The notes beneath the pieces are model-generated. The model worked only from the letters and a program-made list of their open reading frames with translations, did no database searches and was not told where the DNA came from. The position numbers were made by a program, and so were the translations under genes. Shown here piece by piece: positions 8,558-17,501 of a DNA stretch of 64,000 nucleotides; positions within the stretch are counted from its first letter, which is position 1, and every line of letters starts with the position of its first letter. The stretch lies in contig JNKJ01000008.1 in assembly GCA_000702025.1 (NCBI GenBank), positions 1 through 64,000 of the forward strand, in the 5' to 3' direction. Source of the DNA: Blautia schinkii DSM 10518 (lineage in GTDB: Bacteria; Bacillota; Clostridia; Lachnospirales; Lachnospiraceae).

Positions 8558-9815
8558 GTATTTGAAAACAGTAAGTGACCAGATTATGACTGCCAGCATC
8601 CGTGAAGCCATTCAGAAAGAGCTTGCCAATCATCTTGAGGATCAAAAGGATGCCTTTATGGAAGACGGGATGGAAGAGCAGGAAGCAGAAGAGGCCGCTG
8701 TACTTGAGATGGGAGATCCTGTGGAGGTGGGCCTGGCGCTGAACGAGATTCATAAGCCGAAGCCTGCGAAATGGTTTGTGCGGGGCGTGGTGACACTAAG
8801 TGCTATATTGTTTGCCGTGAATGTTTACTATATATGTTTCGGGGAAAATTCCACCGTAGACAGTAAGGTAGGTACTGTTTTGGCATTGCTTGTAATAATG
8901 GGAGGCTTGCTAGCCATCTATTATGGGGTTATAGCAGGGGCCGGGTATTTTTCCGAGTTTGATAAAAATGAACTGCTACCTTTTGATTTTCCGGCAAGGG
9001 AGGCAGCCACGTTTTTTTGTTTATCATTTGTATTAGCTTTATTCGGAAGAGGCATGGTATTTCTAAGCAAATATTATTTTAGTATTGGCTTGTCTGTTGT
9101 TTTTGTGATATTGCATTTATTATTTTATCATAGACGCAGCAAGCAGTCTTGGTGGAAATGTTTACTTATAATATTGGTTTTCGGAATATGCTCTCTATAT
9201 TTGCACAAGAACTTAATCATAACCGCAGAACTTACAAGCATTTATGCCAGCATTTATACCTTTGCCTATCATCACAACTGGTTTCCTGTTAAAAAGAAAG
9301 CCGCAGTTTACTTGCTATGGGCAGTTCCAATATGCTGTGCAGGTCTGCAGTTGTACAGAACAGTAGTGTTAAAAACCTCTTTGTTTTTGCCGGAGAGACT
9401 TACAAAAAATAAGTGGACCTACTCACTCCTGCCTGAAATATGCAGTAAGACGGGAAACGGAGCCGCATATCTTGTTTTACTTATCGGAATAGCAGCAGAG
9501 TTATTCATGATTTACCAATTCAGACATTGCACAAACAGATGGAGCAAAATTTATTTCCTAAGTGCTTCATTGGTTGTGGGTGTGATGCTTGTGAATGGAA
9601 TTTTGACTCTTTACGGTGTTATGTATTCAGAGCTTACATTTACCCCATTTCTATGGAAACTAATTGAAAATCACGAGACAGACAGGACAATTGATATTGT
9701 ACAGCCAATTTTATGGTACATCATGGCAGGATATACGACAAGATTTGTGACCAGGGATTCGGTGCTCGATTTAGAAATCGGAACCAGGGATTTCAATAAA
9801 GAAGGCTTTATCTGA
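8544..9815 (+). CDS. Permease-prefix (HAAS/DUF1700-like) multi-pass membrane protein, paralogue 1
   Basis: A 423-residue protein. Residues about 1-75 form a charged helical prefix (EYLKTVSDQI...HLEDQKDAFMEDGM...MGDPVEVG) shared with permease-prefix-domain proteins. The rest has about eight to ten hydrophobic segments and ends with the shared tail TRFVTRDSVLDLEIG. ATG 8544 is chosen because GGAGGTG at 8531-8537 precedes it; it overlaps padR by 14 bases. Unlike classical permease-prefix proteins there is no FtsX-type domain. A role in envelope stress or signalling is inferred from the PadR pairing only. Confidence 0.72.
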   Translation: MDVPEYLKTVSDQIMTASIREAIQKELANHLEDQKDAFMEDGMEEQEAEEAAVLEMGDPVEVGLALNEIHKPKPAKWFVRGVVTLSAILFAVNVYYICFGENSTVDSKVGTVLALLVIMGGLLAIYYGVIAGAGYFSEFDKNELLPFDFPAREAATFFCLSFVLALFGRGMVFLSKYYFSIGLSVVFVILHLLFYHRRSKQSWWKCLLIILVFGICSLYLHKNLIITAELTSIYASIYTFAYHHNWFPVKKKAAVYLLWAVPICCAGLQLYRTVVLKTSLFLPERLTKNKWTYSLLPEICSKTGNGAAYLVLLIGIAAELFMIYQFRHCTNRWSKIYFLSASLVVGVMLVNGILTLYGVMYSELTFTPFLWKLIENHETDRTIDIVQPILWYIMAGYTTRFVTRDSVLDLEIGTRDFNKEGFI

Positions 9816-9835
9816 TCGGACAGGGGGTGTCTTGC

Positions 9836-11131
9836 ATGAAAAGAGATGAATATCTGAAATCTGTGACGGAACAAATCAGCACTCCCTGTATCCGGGATGT
9901 CATCCGCAGAGAGCTTGCCGCTCATGTGCAAGACCAAATAGATGCATTTATGGGAGACGGAATGGAACCGGATGAGGCAGAAGCAGCGGCGGTGCAGGAC
10001 ATGGGGGACCCGGTGGAGGTAGGCGTTGCCCTTGACGAGTTGCATAAGCCAAGACCCGCCAGGAAATATGTGGCAGCCTTCATGCTTCTAAATTTGTGGC
10101 TTGTGGGATTGAATATCTGGTACATGATATTTGACGATAAAATGCACATCTCCGCCGGGAATATTGCAGCACTGGTAATAGCGGAAGTGTTTTTTCTTGC
10201 ATTATATTTTTTGCTTACATTTTACCATTCAACAGAAGGAACCATTGCGAAACATTTTCTCTCAATAGGAAACGGTGGCATAGTCATATGTGCGCAGATA
10301 CTGCTTAGAAAATGTCTGCTATCATTTACCGATGCATTTTTAACAGATACATACTGCTTTAGCATGATGATATTAATGCTGTTGGGATATCAAGGCGTAT
10401 TGTTCCATTTTCGGAGAAAAAGCGGAGGATGGTGGAAATGCCAGCTTATCGGGTTGACAGGACTTTTCCTTTCTGCGCTGGCCAGTGGAAATGTTTGGTT
10501 TATACTTGAAGGCGCATTTATGTATGCGGTGGTTTACACATGGTTGTTTTACAGAAAATGGTTTACGGAACAGAGAAAAAGAATTTTATTCGGTGCGTGG
10601 GCTCCTTTTGGAATTTGCGCAGGGATTATGCTGTATCGCTTTTTTACTGAGATGTACCACCATACCTTGCGCGTGTCTGAAAACATTCCGATTTTTCACA
10701 AGACAAACACGCCTGTTGACAACACATTAAACTTCAATTTTCTCAATGATATGACCACAAAAACAGGACCTCTGCCTGCATATGTCCTGCTGTTCCTCGG
10801 TGTCCTGTTTGTCATTCTTCTTATCAGCTACCGCAGACACCTGACAAATGAATGGAGCAGACTCATATACTTTACGAGCATTTTAATTCTCTCTGTCATG
10901 ATTTTAAACGGTGCACTTACAATGCTTGGATTTCTCGGCAGGGAAATGGCGTTTACTCCGTTTATGTGGAATCTCACCTGGAACTACAGGGAGGGGATAA
11001 CGCTCGACTATGCCCAAATTATAACATATTACGCTATCGCAGGATATCTCACACGTTTTGCCGTGCGCGATTCTATCATAGGGCTGGAAATTGAAAATGA
11101 GAAAATTCAAGCTGAACAGCGCAAATTATAA
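9836..11131 (+). CDS. Permease-prefix multi-pass membrane protein, paralogue 2
   Basis: A 431-residue homologue of the preceding protein, with the same charged prefix (DEYLKSVTEQIS...HVQDQIDAFMGDGM...MGDPVEVGVALDELHK), a similar set of transmembrane segments and the tail TRFAVRDSIIGLEIE. The gene starts at ATG 9836 after an AGGGGGTG site. The same leader spacing recurs before the third copy, showing that the duplicated unit included the ribosome binding site. It lies 20 bases after paralogue 1 and is presumably in the PadR operon. Confidence 0.72.
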   Translation: MKRDEYLKSVTEQISTPCIRDVIRRELAAHVQDQIDAFMGDGMEPDEAEAAAVQDMGDPVEVGVALDELHKPRPARKYVAAFMLLNLWLVGLNIWYMIFDDKMHISAGNIAALVIAEVFFLALYFLLTFYHSTEGTIAKHFLSIGNGGIVICAQILLRKCLLSFTDAFLTDTYCFSMMILMLLGYQGVLFHFRRKSGGWWKCQLIGLTGLFLSALASGNVWFILEGAFMYAVVYTWLFYRKWFTEQRKRILFGAWAPFGICAGIMLYRFFTEMYHHTLRVSENIPIFHKTNTPVDNTLNFNFLNDMTTKTGPLPAYVLLFLGVLFVILLISYRRHLTNEWSRLIYFTSILILSVMILNGALTMLGFLGREMAFTPFMWNLTWNYREGITLDYAQIITYYAIAGYLTRFAVRDSIIGLEIENEKIQAEQRKL

Positions 11132-11149
11132 AGACAGGGGGTGTCTTAC

Positions 11150-12463
11150 ATGAACAGAAACGAATATCTAAAAACCGTGTGTGACCAAATCACCACGCCC
11201 GGCATCCGAGACGCAATTGAAGAGGAGCTTGCTGCCCATTTATCGGATCAGAAGGATGCATTTATAGAGGACGGCATGGACGAGCAGGAGGCAGAAGAGG
11301 CTTCCGTACTCGAGATGGGAGACCCGGTGGAGGTAGGAACAGCCCTAAACGAAATCCACAAAGTCAAACCAGCGCAAAAGTACATATACACCTTTTTATT
11401 CCTCAATCTCATCACGGTTCTGTTCAATGTGTGGGAAATCCTCCATAATAAAAACATTGCAACCGCTACAGGAACCATTGTTTCCGTTTTGTGTTTCCTG
11501 ATACCGGTAATTTCCCTGTACTTTTTTATTATCAACGCAAAGTTTGAAACAGAGGAATTAGGAAAACTATTTCTGGTAATAGGCAATTTAGGCCTGATAT
11601 TTACCTGCCAGGCTCTGATACATAATTTTAGGGGCCGCGGACACGTTTTACAAGACCCGTATTTCTTCCACGGCACACTACTGATATTTTTAGGATACGT
11701 GGGAATCCTTTTCCACTATCGCCGCAGAGAAAAAGGTTGGCTGAAATGCCAGATATTAGGAATATGCATCATAGCAATCACAGTCCTCACCACCGCAGAC
11801 CTACTCTTTATTACCGAAATGTCCGTAATCTACGGCATCCTCTACACAAGCATCTACTATAAAAACTGGTTCCCCGATGCCAAAAGACGCACACTCATCA
11901 GCGTATGGGCCCCAACTGCCGTGTCTTTCGCAGCCATAGCCTATACCTGCCTGCCACAGTGGAGGAGCGGAACAGCCCTGGATTTCGAGAAGCTTGCAAA
12001 AATACCCCCGTCATTAGGCAGTCCAAGCAGTATAGAAAACGCAAGCGATTTCAGCTTTTTACCGTCCATCATCGAAAAGATCGGCTTCGCCCCTGTATAC
12101 TTTCTACTCCTTGCGGGAATACTCTTCCTGGCACTGTTAATATTATACAGACGCAGGCTTACAAACGAATGGGGAAAGCTTGTATTTCTAGCAAGCATCC
12201 TCATATTAACCGTAATGCTCCTCAACGGAATTCTGGCCGCCGCAGGAGCACTCAGCGGAGAAATGGCCTTTGCCCCCTTCCTATGGAAACACACCGGAAA
12301 TTACAACACAACTTTCACCGACCACTCCCAATGCGTAATATACTACGCAATAGCCGCCCTCCTAACCCGTTTTACCATCCGCGACCCCGTAACACCCCTT
12401 GAAATAGAAGCCCAAAAAATCCGCACCCGCAACCTCGAACACCCCACCAAACCCGCCCGATAA
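11150..12463 (+). CDS. Permease-prefix multi-pass membrane protein, paralogue 3
   Basis: A 437-residue third copy, with prefix NEYLKTVCDQIT...HLSDQKDAFIEDGM...MGDPVEVGTALNEIHK and tail TRFTIRDPVTPLEIE. It starts at ATG 11150 behind AGGGGGTG. The 3' two thirds (about 11640 onward) shift to strongly C- and A-rich codons, unlike the G-rich coding strand of its neighbours, ending in a run of CCC/ACC/CGC codons. The protein nevertheless remains a recognisable full-length paralogue. It is the last gene of the PadR operon; no clear terminator follows directly. Confidence 0.72.
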   Translation: MNRNEYLKTVCDQITTPGIRDAIEEELAAHLSDQKDAFIEDGMDEQEAEEASVLEMGDPVEVGTALNEIHKVKPAQKYIYTFLFLNLITVLFNVWEILHNKNIATATGTIVSVLCFLIPVISLYFFIINAKFETEELGKLFLVIGNLGLIFTCQALIHNFRGRGHVLQDPYFFHGTLLIFLGYVGILFHYRRREKGWLKCQILGICIIAITVLTTADLLFITEMSVIYGILYTSIYYKNWFPDAKRRTLISVWAPTAVSFAAIAYTCLPQWRSGTALDFEKLAKIPPSLGSPSSIENASDFSFLPSIIEKIGFAPVYFLLLAGILFLALLILYRRRLTNEWGKLVFLASILILTVMLLNGILAAAGALSGEMAFAPFLWKHTGNYNTTFTDHSQCVIYYAIAALLTRFTIRDPVTPLEIEAQKIRTRNLEHPTKPAR

Positions 12464-12943
12464 TTCTCGCTTTCCAGCATTTTTTGATTATAAGCATTAT
12501 AGGTATCTCCTAATAAACTTGTTTATAAACACCGAACGGATTCGCAAGGATGTCCTAAAAGCAGGGTATTACACTTATTCAGATATCCACCGTTATGAGT
12601 ACATCATAAGACCTGTAGAACATCGCCAACCCCTCCCGTCGAACACACCTTCCCCTACAAGGGGACGAAAACGTAGAGGAAGGCCAGGATATGGGAAACC
12701 GGTGTGGGGAGCAGGCATTGTTTCTGTGGGGCCGATTTGCGGAAGCGCGCCTGAAAATCCAGTGGTTACGGAGACTTAAGCGCGAACGCTCTTCGTGAGC
12801 GCTTTAGTCGCAGTTACCACTTAGTTGAAGGCAAGCGAGCATCGGCCCCACAGAAACAATGCCTGCTCCCCACACCGGTTTCCCATATCCTGGCCGTTCC
12901 CCAACTTTCCAGGGGACCCCTTCAATTTTTTTTGAAAATCATA
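12464..12943. other. Non-coding region dominated by a long inverted repeat
   Basis: About 480 bases without a convincing gene. The one long reading frame across it (12519-12779) translates repeat DNA and has no ribosome binding site. The region contains the 214-base inverted-repeat element listed separately. A short inverted pair (CCTTCCCC...AAGGGGA around 12647-12665) lies left of it, and a T-rich stretch (12925-12933) lies right of it. Confidence 0.6.
12682..12895. repeat. 55-bp perfect inverted repeat with structured 104-nt centre
   Basis: Bases 12682-12736 (ggccaggatatgggaaaccg...) and 12841-12895 (...cggtttcccatatcctggcc) are exact reverse complements over 55 bases. The 104-base centre has further pairing: AGTGGT with ACCACT, and gacttaagcgc with gcgctttagtc. 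The whole could extrude as a cruciform or fold as a very stable RNA hairpin. It may be a MITE-like mobile element or a strong bidirectional barrier between the PadR operon and rplU. No transposase is encoded. Confidence 0.9.
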
Positions 12944-12972
12944 TTGACGAACAAATCCATCCATGCTATTAT
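12944..12972 (+). promoter_or_regulatory. Promoter of the rplU-prp-rpmA operon
   Basis: TTGACG at 12944-12949 and TATTAT at 12967-12972 are spaced by 17 bases (an overlapping TATAAT at 12970 gives 20). The start codon of rplU is about 80 bases downstream, leaving room for a structured leader. Confidence 0.7.
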
Positions 12973-12979
12973 AATCAAG

Positions 12980-13050
12980 TATGCCGCACAAAGAGGTTTA
13001 AGAGCCATCCCGGCCACCGTATTTGGCGAGTAAAGTTCATAGGAGGTGCC
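12980..13050 (+). ncRNA. Probable L21 leader (autoregulatory 5' UTR of rplU)
   Basis: The transcript between the promoter and the AGGAGG of rplU is about 70 bases. It has the usual position and look of the Firmicutes ribosomal protein L21 leader, including the segment aagaggtttaagagcc and the ggccaccgtatttggc arm. The assignment rests on position and general resemblance; a covariance-model search would decide it. Confidence 0.45.
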
Positions 13051-13053
13051 ATT

Positions 13054-13359
13054 ATGTACGCAATTATTGCAACAGGTGGTAAACAGTACAAAGTTGCCGA
13101 GGGCGACGTGATCAGAGTTGAAAAACTCGGTGTTGAAGCTGGTGAAACCGTAACTTTTGACAACGTTATTGCAGTCAGCAACGACGGCTTAAAAGTTGGC
13201 GAAGACGTAAAAGATGCCAGTGTTACCGCTTCTGTAGTTGAAAACGGTAAAGGTAAAAAAGTTATCGTTTACAAATACAAAAGAAAAACTGGATATCACA
13301 AGAAAAACGGTCACAGACAGCAGTACACCAAAGTTAAAATCGAAAAAATCAACGGTTAA
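13054..13359 (+). CDS. rplU: 50S ribosomal protein L21
   Basis: A 101-residue protein, [17 protein letters not shown] at the start and [20 protein letters not shown] near the end, diagnostic of L21 (binds 23S rRNA in the large subunit). ATG 13054 follows AGGAGGTG; the frame is open further upstream but that part is non-coding leader. It is the first gene of the conserved cluster rplU-prp-rpmA. Confidence 0.97.
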   Translation: MYAIIATGGKQYKVAEGDVIRVEKLGVEAGETVTFDNVIAVSNDGLKVGEDVKDASVTASVVENGKGKKVIVYKYKRKTGYHKKNGHRQQYTKVKIEKING

Positions 13360-13371
13360 TCTGGTGTCATT

Positions 13372-13692
13372 ATGATTACAATTACGGTTAAGAAGAGAAA
13401 CGGCGGTTATCTCGAATTTGTATCGAAAGGCCATGCCGGCTACGCGCAGGAGGGACAAGACATTGTCTGCGCTGCGGTTTCCGCTCTGATCATCACCACG
13501 GTGAATTCCCTCGAGGCATTTACCCGGGACGAATTTCAGGCAGAAGAGAAAGACGGTTATGTTTCCATTCGCTTTACGAAACCAGTGACAGACCAGGGGA
13601 AGCTCCTGATGGATTCCCTGATTCTCGGCTTAACAGAAATTGAACATAGTTATAACAATCGATATTTGACAGTAAAAGTCAAGGAGGTGTAA
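13372..13692 (+). CDS. prp: Ribosomal-processing cysteine protease Prp
   Basis: A 106-residue protein. It has the catalytic pair His21 (GHAGYAQEG) and Cys33 ([10 protein letters not shown]) of Prp, the protease that removes the N-terminal extension of L27 in Firmicutes. It sits between rplU and rpmA, the normal arrangement, 12 bases after rplU and 4 bases before its substrate's gene. The downstream L27 has the expected extension, so the pair is functionally consistent. Confidence 0.94.
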   Translation: MITITVKKRNGGYLEFVSKGHAGYAQEGQDIVCAAVSALIITTVNSLEAFTRDEFQAEEKDGYVSIRFTKPVTDQGKLLMDSLILGLTEIEHSYNNRYLTVKVKEV

Positions 13693-13696
13693 CGAC

Positions 13697-13984
13697 ATGA
13701 TGAAAATGAACCTTCAGTTATTCGCACATAAAAAGGGAGTTGGTTCCACAAAGAACGGCCGTGATTCCGAGTCTAAGAGATTAGGTGCGAAGAGAGCAGA
13801 CGGACAGTTCGTAAAAGCTGGTAACATTCTTTACAGACAGCGCGGAACAAGAATTCACCCAGGTGTGAATGTAGGCTGCGGTAAAGATTATACTTTATTT
13901 GCACTGACAGATGGTGTAGTAAGATACACCAGAAAAGGACGCGATAAGAAACAGGTTTCTATCGTACCGGTAGAGGCAGAGTAA
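13697..13984 (+). CDS. rpmA: 50S ribosomal protein L27 precursor
   Basis: A 95-residue protein whose mature part starts [17 protein letters not shown], typical of L27. The nine-residue leader MMKMNLQLF matches the Firmicutes leader cleaved by Prp after the final Phe, exposing the N-terminus that reaches the peptidyl transferase centre. A strong AAGGAGGTG lies 7 bases before the ATG. A terminator follows at 14003. Confidence 0.96.
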   Translation: MMKMNLQLFAHKKGVGSTKNGRDSESKRLGAKRADGQFVKAGNILYRQRGTRIHPGVNVGCGKDYTLFALTDGVVRYTRKGRDKKQVSIVPVEAE

Positions 13985-14002
13985 TCATCAGTAAAGTGGG
14001 GA

Positions 14003-14039
14003 GGCTTCAAATCTATATGGGTTTGAAGCCTTTTCTTTC
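14003..14039 (+). terminator. Terminator after rpmA
   Basis: GGCTTCAAA and TTTGAAGCC form a 9-bp stem followed by TTTTCTTTC. It separates the ribosomal protein genes from obgE, which probably has its own promoter near 14060-14085. Confidence 0.85.
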
Positions 14040-14093
14040 ATATTTCAGCAGTTCGGCTGCATAGGCGGACTGTATAAAGAATAGAGGTGTCAT

Positions 14094-15383
14094 ATGTTTG
14101 CAGACAGAGCGAAAATCATCATCCGTTCCGGTAAAGGCGGCGACGGCCATGTAAGCTTCCGAAGGGAACTCTACGTTCCCAACGGCGGACCTGACGGCGG
14201 CGACGGCGGACGCGGCGGAGATGTAATCTTTGAGGTAGATGAGGGCCAGAATACGTTAGGCGACTACCGGCACAAAAGAAAATATAAGGCACAGGACGGC
14301 GAGCAGGGCGGCAAAAAGCGCTGCCACGGCGCGGACGGCGAAGATATCGTGTTAAGGGTTCCCGAAGGCACAGTTATCATGGATGCAGAATCCCGCAAGG
14401 TCATCGCGGATATGTCAGGCAGCAACCGCAGACAGGTTGTCTTAAAGGGCGGCCGCGGCGGGAAAGGCAACCAGCATTATGCCACCGCTACCATGCAGGT
14501 GCCGAAATATGCCCAGCCGGGACAGCCGGCACAGGAGCTGGAGGTCATGCTGGAGCTTAAGGTAATCGCGGACGTGGGACTTGTCGGTTTTCCAAATGTC
14601 GGCAAATCCACCTTCCTTTCCAGAGTGACAAATGCCCAGCCGAAAATCGCGAATTACCATTTTACCACCTTAAGCCCGAACCTGGGTGTGGTAGATACGG
14701 AAAACGGCGGTTTTGTCATCGCCGATATCCCGGGACTTATTGAGGGCGCATCCGAGGGCGTTGGCTTAGGCCACGAGTTCCTGCGCCACATAGAGAGGAC
14801 GAGAGTGATCATTCACATCGTAGACGCGGCTTCTACAGAGGGTCGTGACCCTGTGGATGACATTTATAAAATTAATAAAGAGTTAGAGGCCTACAATCCG
14901 GAAATTGCGGCCAGACCACAGGTAATTGCGGCAAATAAGATTGACTGTATTTTCGAGGACGAGGAAAGCCCGATTGACAGACTTAAAGCAGAGTTTGAGC
15001 CAAAGGGCGTCAAGGTTTATCCCATTTCCGCGGTGACGGGGCAGGGCGTGAGAGAGCTTTTGTTCCATGTGAAGGAACTGCTGGATACCTGTGAGCGTGA
15101 GCCAATCGTGTTTGAACAGGAGTTCTTCCCCGAGGATATGCTTATTGGAGAAAACCTACCGTTTACGGTGGAACGCAGTGAGGAGAATCCGGAGATCTTT
15201 GTAGTCGAAGGGCCAAAAATCGAAAAAATGCTGGGTTATACAAACCTGGATTCAGAAAAAGGCTTTGCTTTCTTCCAGAAGTTTCTTAAGGAAGGCGGCA
15301 TCCTGGAGGAGCTGGAAAAAGCAGGCATCCAGGAGGGCGATACCGTCCGCATGTATGGCTTTGATTTCGACTATTTTAAATAG
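14094..15383 (+). CDS. obgE: GTPase Obg (CgtA)
   Basis: A 429-residue protein of full family length. The N-terminal Obg fold is glycine-rich (FADRAKIIIRSGKGGDGHVSF and several GGDGG turns). The GTPase domain has P-loop GFPNVGKST at about residues 163-171, switch region DIPGLIEGAS and the NKID specificity motif. The C-terminal OCT domain is the Obg-type extension of Gram-positives. Obg acts in late 50S subunit assembly and (p)ppGpp-linked control, which fits the surrounding ribosome-related genes. ATAGAGGTG lies upstream of the ATG. Confidence 0.96.
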   Translation: MFADRAKIIIRSGKGGDGHVSFRRELYVPNGGPDGGDGGRGGDVIFEVDEGQNTLGDYRHKRKYKAQDGEQGGKKRCHGADGEDIVLRVPEGTVIMDAESRKVIADMSGSNRRQVVLKGGRGGKGNQHYATATMQVPKYAQPGQPAQELEVMLELKVIADVGLVGFPNVGKSTFLSRVTNAQPKIANYHFTTLSPNLGVVDTENGGFVIADIPGLIEGASEGVGLGHEFLRHIERTRVIIHIVDAASTEGRDPVDDIYKINKELEAYNPEIAARPQVIAANKIDCIFEDEESPIDRLKAEFEPKGVKVYPISAVTGQGVRELLFHVKELLDTCEREPIVFEQEFFPEDMLIGENLPFTVERSEENPEIFVVEGPKIEKMLGYTNLDSEKGFAFFQKFLKEGGILEELEKAGIQEGDTVRMYGFDFDYFK

Positions 15384-15448
15384 AAAGAACAGGTATTAGC
15401 GGCCGGACATGCATATTTTCTGCAGTCCGGCATAATCAGGAGGATAAA

Positions 15449-15739
15449 ATGACAAGTAAACAGAGAGCATATTTAAAGAGTCTGGCTATGAAGACAGAGC
15501 CGATTCTGCAGTTGGGAAAGGGTGGCCTTACCCCGGAGAACACTGCATCCGTAGATGAGGCCCTTGCAGCCAGAGAGCTGATTAAGATCAGTGTATTACA
15601 GAATTGCCTCGAGGACCCGCGCCAGATGGCAGAAATGCTGGCAGAGCGCACACATTCCCAGGTGGTACAGGTCATCGGCAAGAAAATCGTATTATACCGG
15701 GAAGGAAAGAACGAAAAGAAAAAAATCATCCTTCCTTAA
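15449..15739 (+). CDS. yhbY: YhbY-type CRM domain RNA-binding protein
   Basis: A 96-residue single CRM-domain protein: MTSKQRAYLKSLAMK, then the GxxG-like LQLGKGGLTPE and LIKISVLQN. CRM proteins bind pre-50S particles and assist ribosome assembly. It lies between obgE and nadD as in most Firmicutes, with AGGAGG upstream. A hairpin GCCGGAC...GTCCGGC (15400-15431) without a T-run precedes it. Confidence 0.93.
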   Translation: MTSKQRAYLKSLAMKTEPILQLGKGGLTPENTASVDEALAARELIKISVLQNCLEDPRQMAEMLAERTHSQVVQVIGKKIVLYREGKNEKKKIILP

Positions 15740-15757
15740 CCTACGGAGGGCTTAACA

Positions 15758-16396
15758 ATGGGGGATGTCAGAAAAAAGATTGGGATTATGGGCGGGACTT
15801 TTGATCCTATCCACATGGGACATCTGATTTTGGGCGAAAAGGCTTACGAGCAGCTTGAGCTGGATAAGGTTTGGTTCATGCCCTCCGGCAATCCGCCCCA
15901 TAAGAAGAACAGGACGGGAAGGGCCAGCGATGAACAGCGGGTGGAGATGGTGAAGCGTGCAATCGCCGATAACCCGCATTTTGAGCTGTCCTTGATCGAG
16001 ATGAATGAAGAAGGGTACACCTATACGTACCGTACCCTAGAGGCTTTGAAGGAGCAGAATCCGGATACAGATTATTATTTCATCATAGGCGCGGATTCTC
16101 TTTACAGTTTCGATACCTGGATGGAGCCGCAGCGTATCTGCCAGGCGTGCACTCTGGTGGTCGCCACCAGGAATCACACGCCTGTGACAGAGCTTGACCA
16201 CGAAATGAATCGGCTTTCACGCAAGTATGGCGGACACTTTTTCCGGCTGGATACCATGAATATTGATGTATCCAGTGAGCTTCTACGCAGGTGGATGCGG
16301 GAGCATAAGAGTCTGCGTTACTATGTGCCTGACCAGGTGATTTGTTATATTGATCAACAATGTATTTACACCGGAAAGCCTGGCGCCTCCTTTTAA
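15758..16396 (+). CDS. nadD: Nicotinate-nucleotide adenylyltransferase
   Basis: A 212-residue nucleotidyltransferase with GIMGGTFDPIHMGHL (the HxGH-type ATP site) at residues 10-24 and the late DVSSELLRRWM corresponding to the ISSTxIR motif. It makes nicotinic acid adenine dinucleotide in NAD synthesis. The gene follows yhbY by 18 bases and precedes yqeK, the common Firmicutes order. Confidence 0.95.
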   Translation: MGDVRKKIGIMGGTFDPIHMGHLILGEKAYEQLELDKVWFMPSGNPPHKKNRTGRASDEQRVEMVKRAIADNPHFELSLIEMNEEGYTYTYRTLEALKEQNPDTDYYFIIGADSLYSFDTWMEPQRICQACTLVVATRNHTPVTELDHEMNRLSRKYGGHFFRLDTMNIDVSSELLRRWMREHKSLRYYVPDQVICYIDQQCIYTGKPGASF

Positions 16397-16424
16397 AATA
16401 ACAGCAGAAAGGATGAGGAGTCCG

Positions 16425-17027
16425 ATGGCAGAGTATGATTTTTTAAAGATGGAGAAAAAGCTGTCCAAATATCTTGATGAGGAACGATTTGCCCATACAA
16501 TGGGAGTGATGTACACTTGCGCCGCTCTGGCGATGGCGCACGGATATGATCTGAAGGATGCACAGGCGGCAGGGCTTCTCCACGATTGTGCCAAGTGTAT
16601 TCCAAACAAAAAGAAATTAAAAATGTGCAGCCAGCACAAAATCGCAGTCACTGAATTCGAGGAGCAGCATCCGTTTCTGCTCCATGCCAAGCTGGGCGCT
16701 TACCTGGCCCGTGCAAAATATGATATCAATAATGAAGAAATCCTGGCTGCAATCACATATCACACCACAGGACGCAGAGAGATGGGGATTCTGGAGAAAA
16801 TCGTCTATATTGCCGACTATATCGAGCCGATGCGTGACAAGGCGCAGAATCTGGCAAAAATAAGAGAACTGGCATTCCGGGACTTGGATGAATGCATGTA
16901 TGAAATTCTAAAGGATACCCTGGATTATTTGGAAAAAAATCCAAAAGATATTGACAGAACCACCGAAGATGCGTTTTTATATTATAAAGAGCTTCATATG
17001 GAGAGACAAAACATGACGGCGGAATAG
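16425..17027 (+). CDS. yqeK: HD-domain hydrolase YqeK (Ap4A hydrolase type)
   Basis: A 200-residue HD-domain protein with FAHTMGVM, LLHDCAK (the HD pair), HPFLLHAKLGA and ITYHTTGR supplying metal ligands, and YIADYIEP near the end. The family hydrolyses diadenosine tetraphosphate symmetrically. ATG 16425 is preceded by GAGGAG; the open frame back to 16350 has no suitable site. It is usually paired with nadD and rsfS, as seen here. Confidence 0.93.
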   Translation: MAEYDFLKMEKKLSKYLDEERFAHTMGVMYTCAALAMAHGYDLKDAQAAGLLHDCAKCIPNKKKLKMCSQHKIAVTEFEEQHPFLLHAKLGAYLARAKYDINNEEILAAITYHTTGRREMGILEKIVYIADYIEPMRDKAQNLAKIRELAFRDLDECMYEILKDTLDYLEKNPKDIDRTTEDAFLYYKELHMERQNMTAE

Positions 17028-17062
17028 CCGGACAAAATCAATAATCAGAAAGGAGAGTGTTC

Positions 17063-17419
17063 ATGAGCAAAGAAAAAGAGATGGCGCAGATTGCGTGTAA
17101 AGCACTGGAAGAGAAGAAAGGTGAGGATATTAAAGTAATTGATATCCATGATGTATCTGTAATTGCAGATTACTTCATCATTGCCAGCGGAAGCAACCAA
17201 AACCAGGTTCAGGCCATGGTAGACAATGTAGAGGAGAAGCTCGGACGCGCAGGCTTCGAGCCTAAGCAGATTGAGGGTACCAAAAACTCCAGTTGGATAC
17301 TTATGGATTACGGCGATATGATCGTCCATGTATTTGACGAGGAAAATCGTCTCTTCTACGACCTGGAGAGAATCTGGAGAGACGGAAAGGTTCTTGATGC
17401 AGAAGAGTTTTTGAAATAA
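17063..17419 (+). CDS. rsfS: Ribosomal silencing factor RsfS
   Basis: A 118-residue DUF143 protein with IADYFIIASGSNQNQVQAM, WILMDYGDMIVHVF and the C-terminal YDLERIWRDG, typical of RsfS. This protein binds L14 and blocks subunit joining in starvation. ATG 17063 has AGGAGAG 5 bases upstream. It is the last gene of the obgE-rsfS series. Confidence 0.96.
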   Translation: MSKEKEMAQIACKALEEKKGEDIKVIDIHDVSVIADYFIIASGSNQNQVQAMVDNVEEKLGRAGFEPKQIEGTKNSSWILMDYGDMIVHVFDEENRLFYDLERIWRDGKVLDAEEFLK

Positions 17420-17501
17420 TTGGTTATCCATAATAATATTATGTAAACTAATTGCGCTTAATTGCATTCATCACATTGTTTCATACTTCACTTGTGAAAA
17501 T

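Noticed and set aside
12519..12779. 86-codon frame at the left of the long inverted repeat
   Set aside because: It reads through repeat DNA, has no ribosome binding site and no recognisable protein features.
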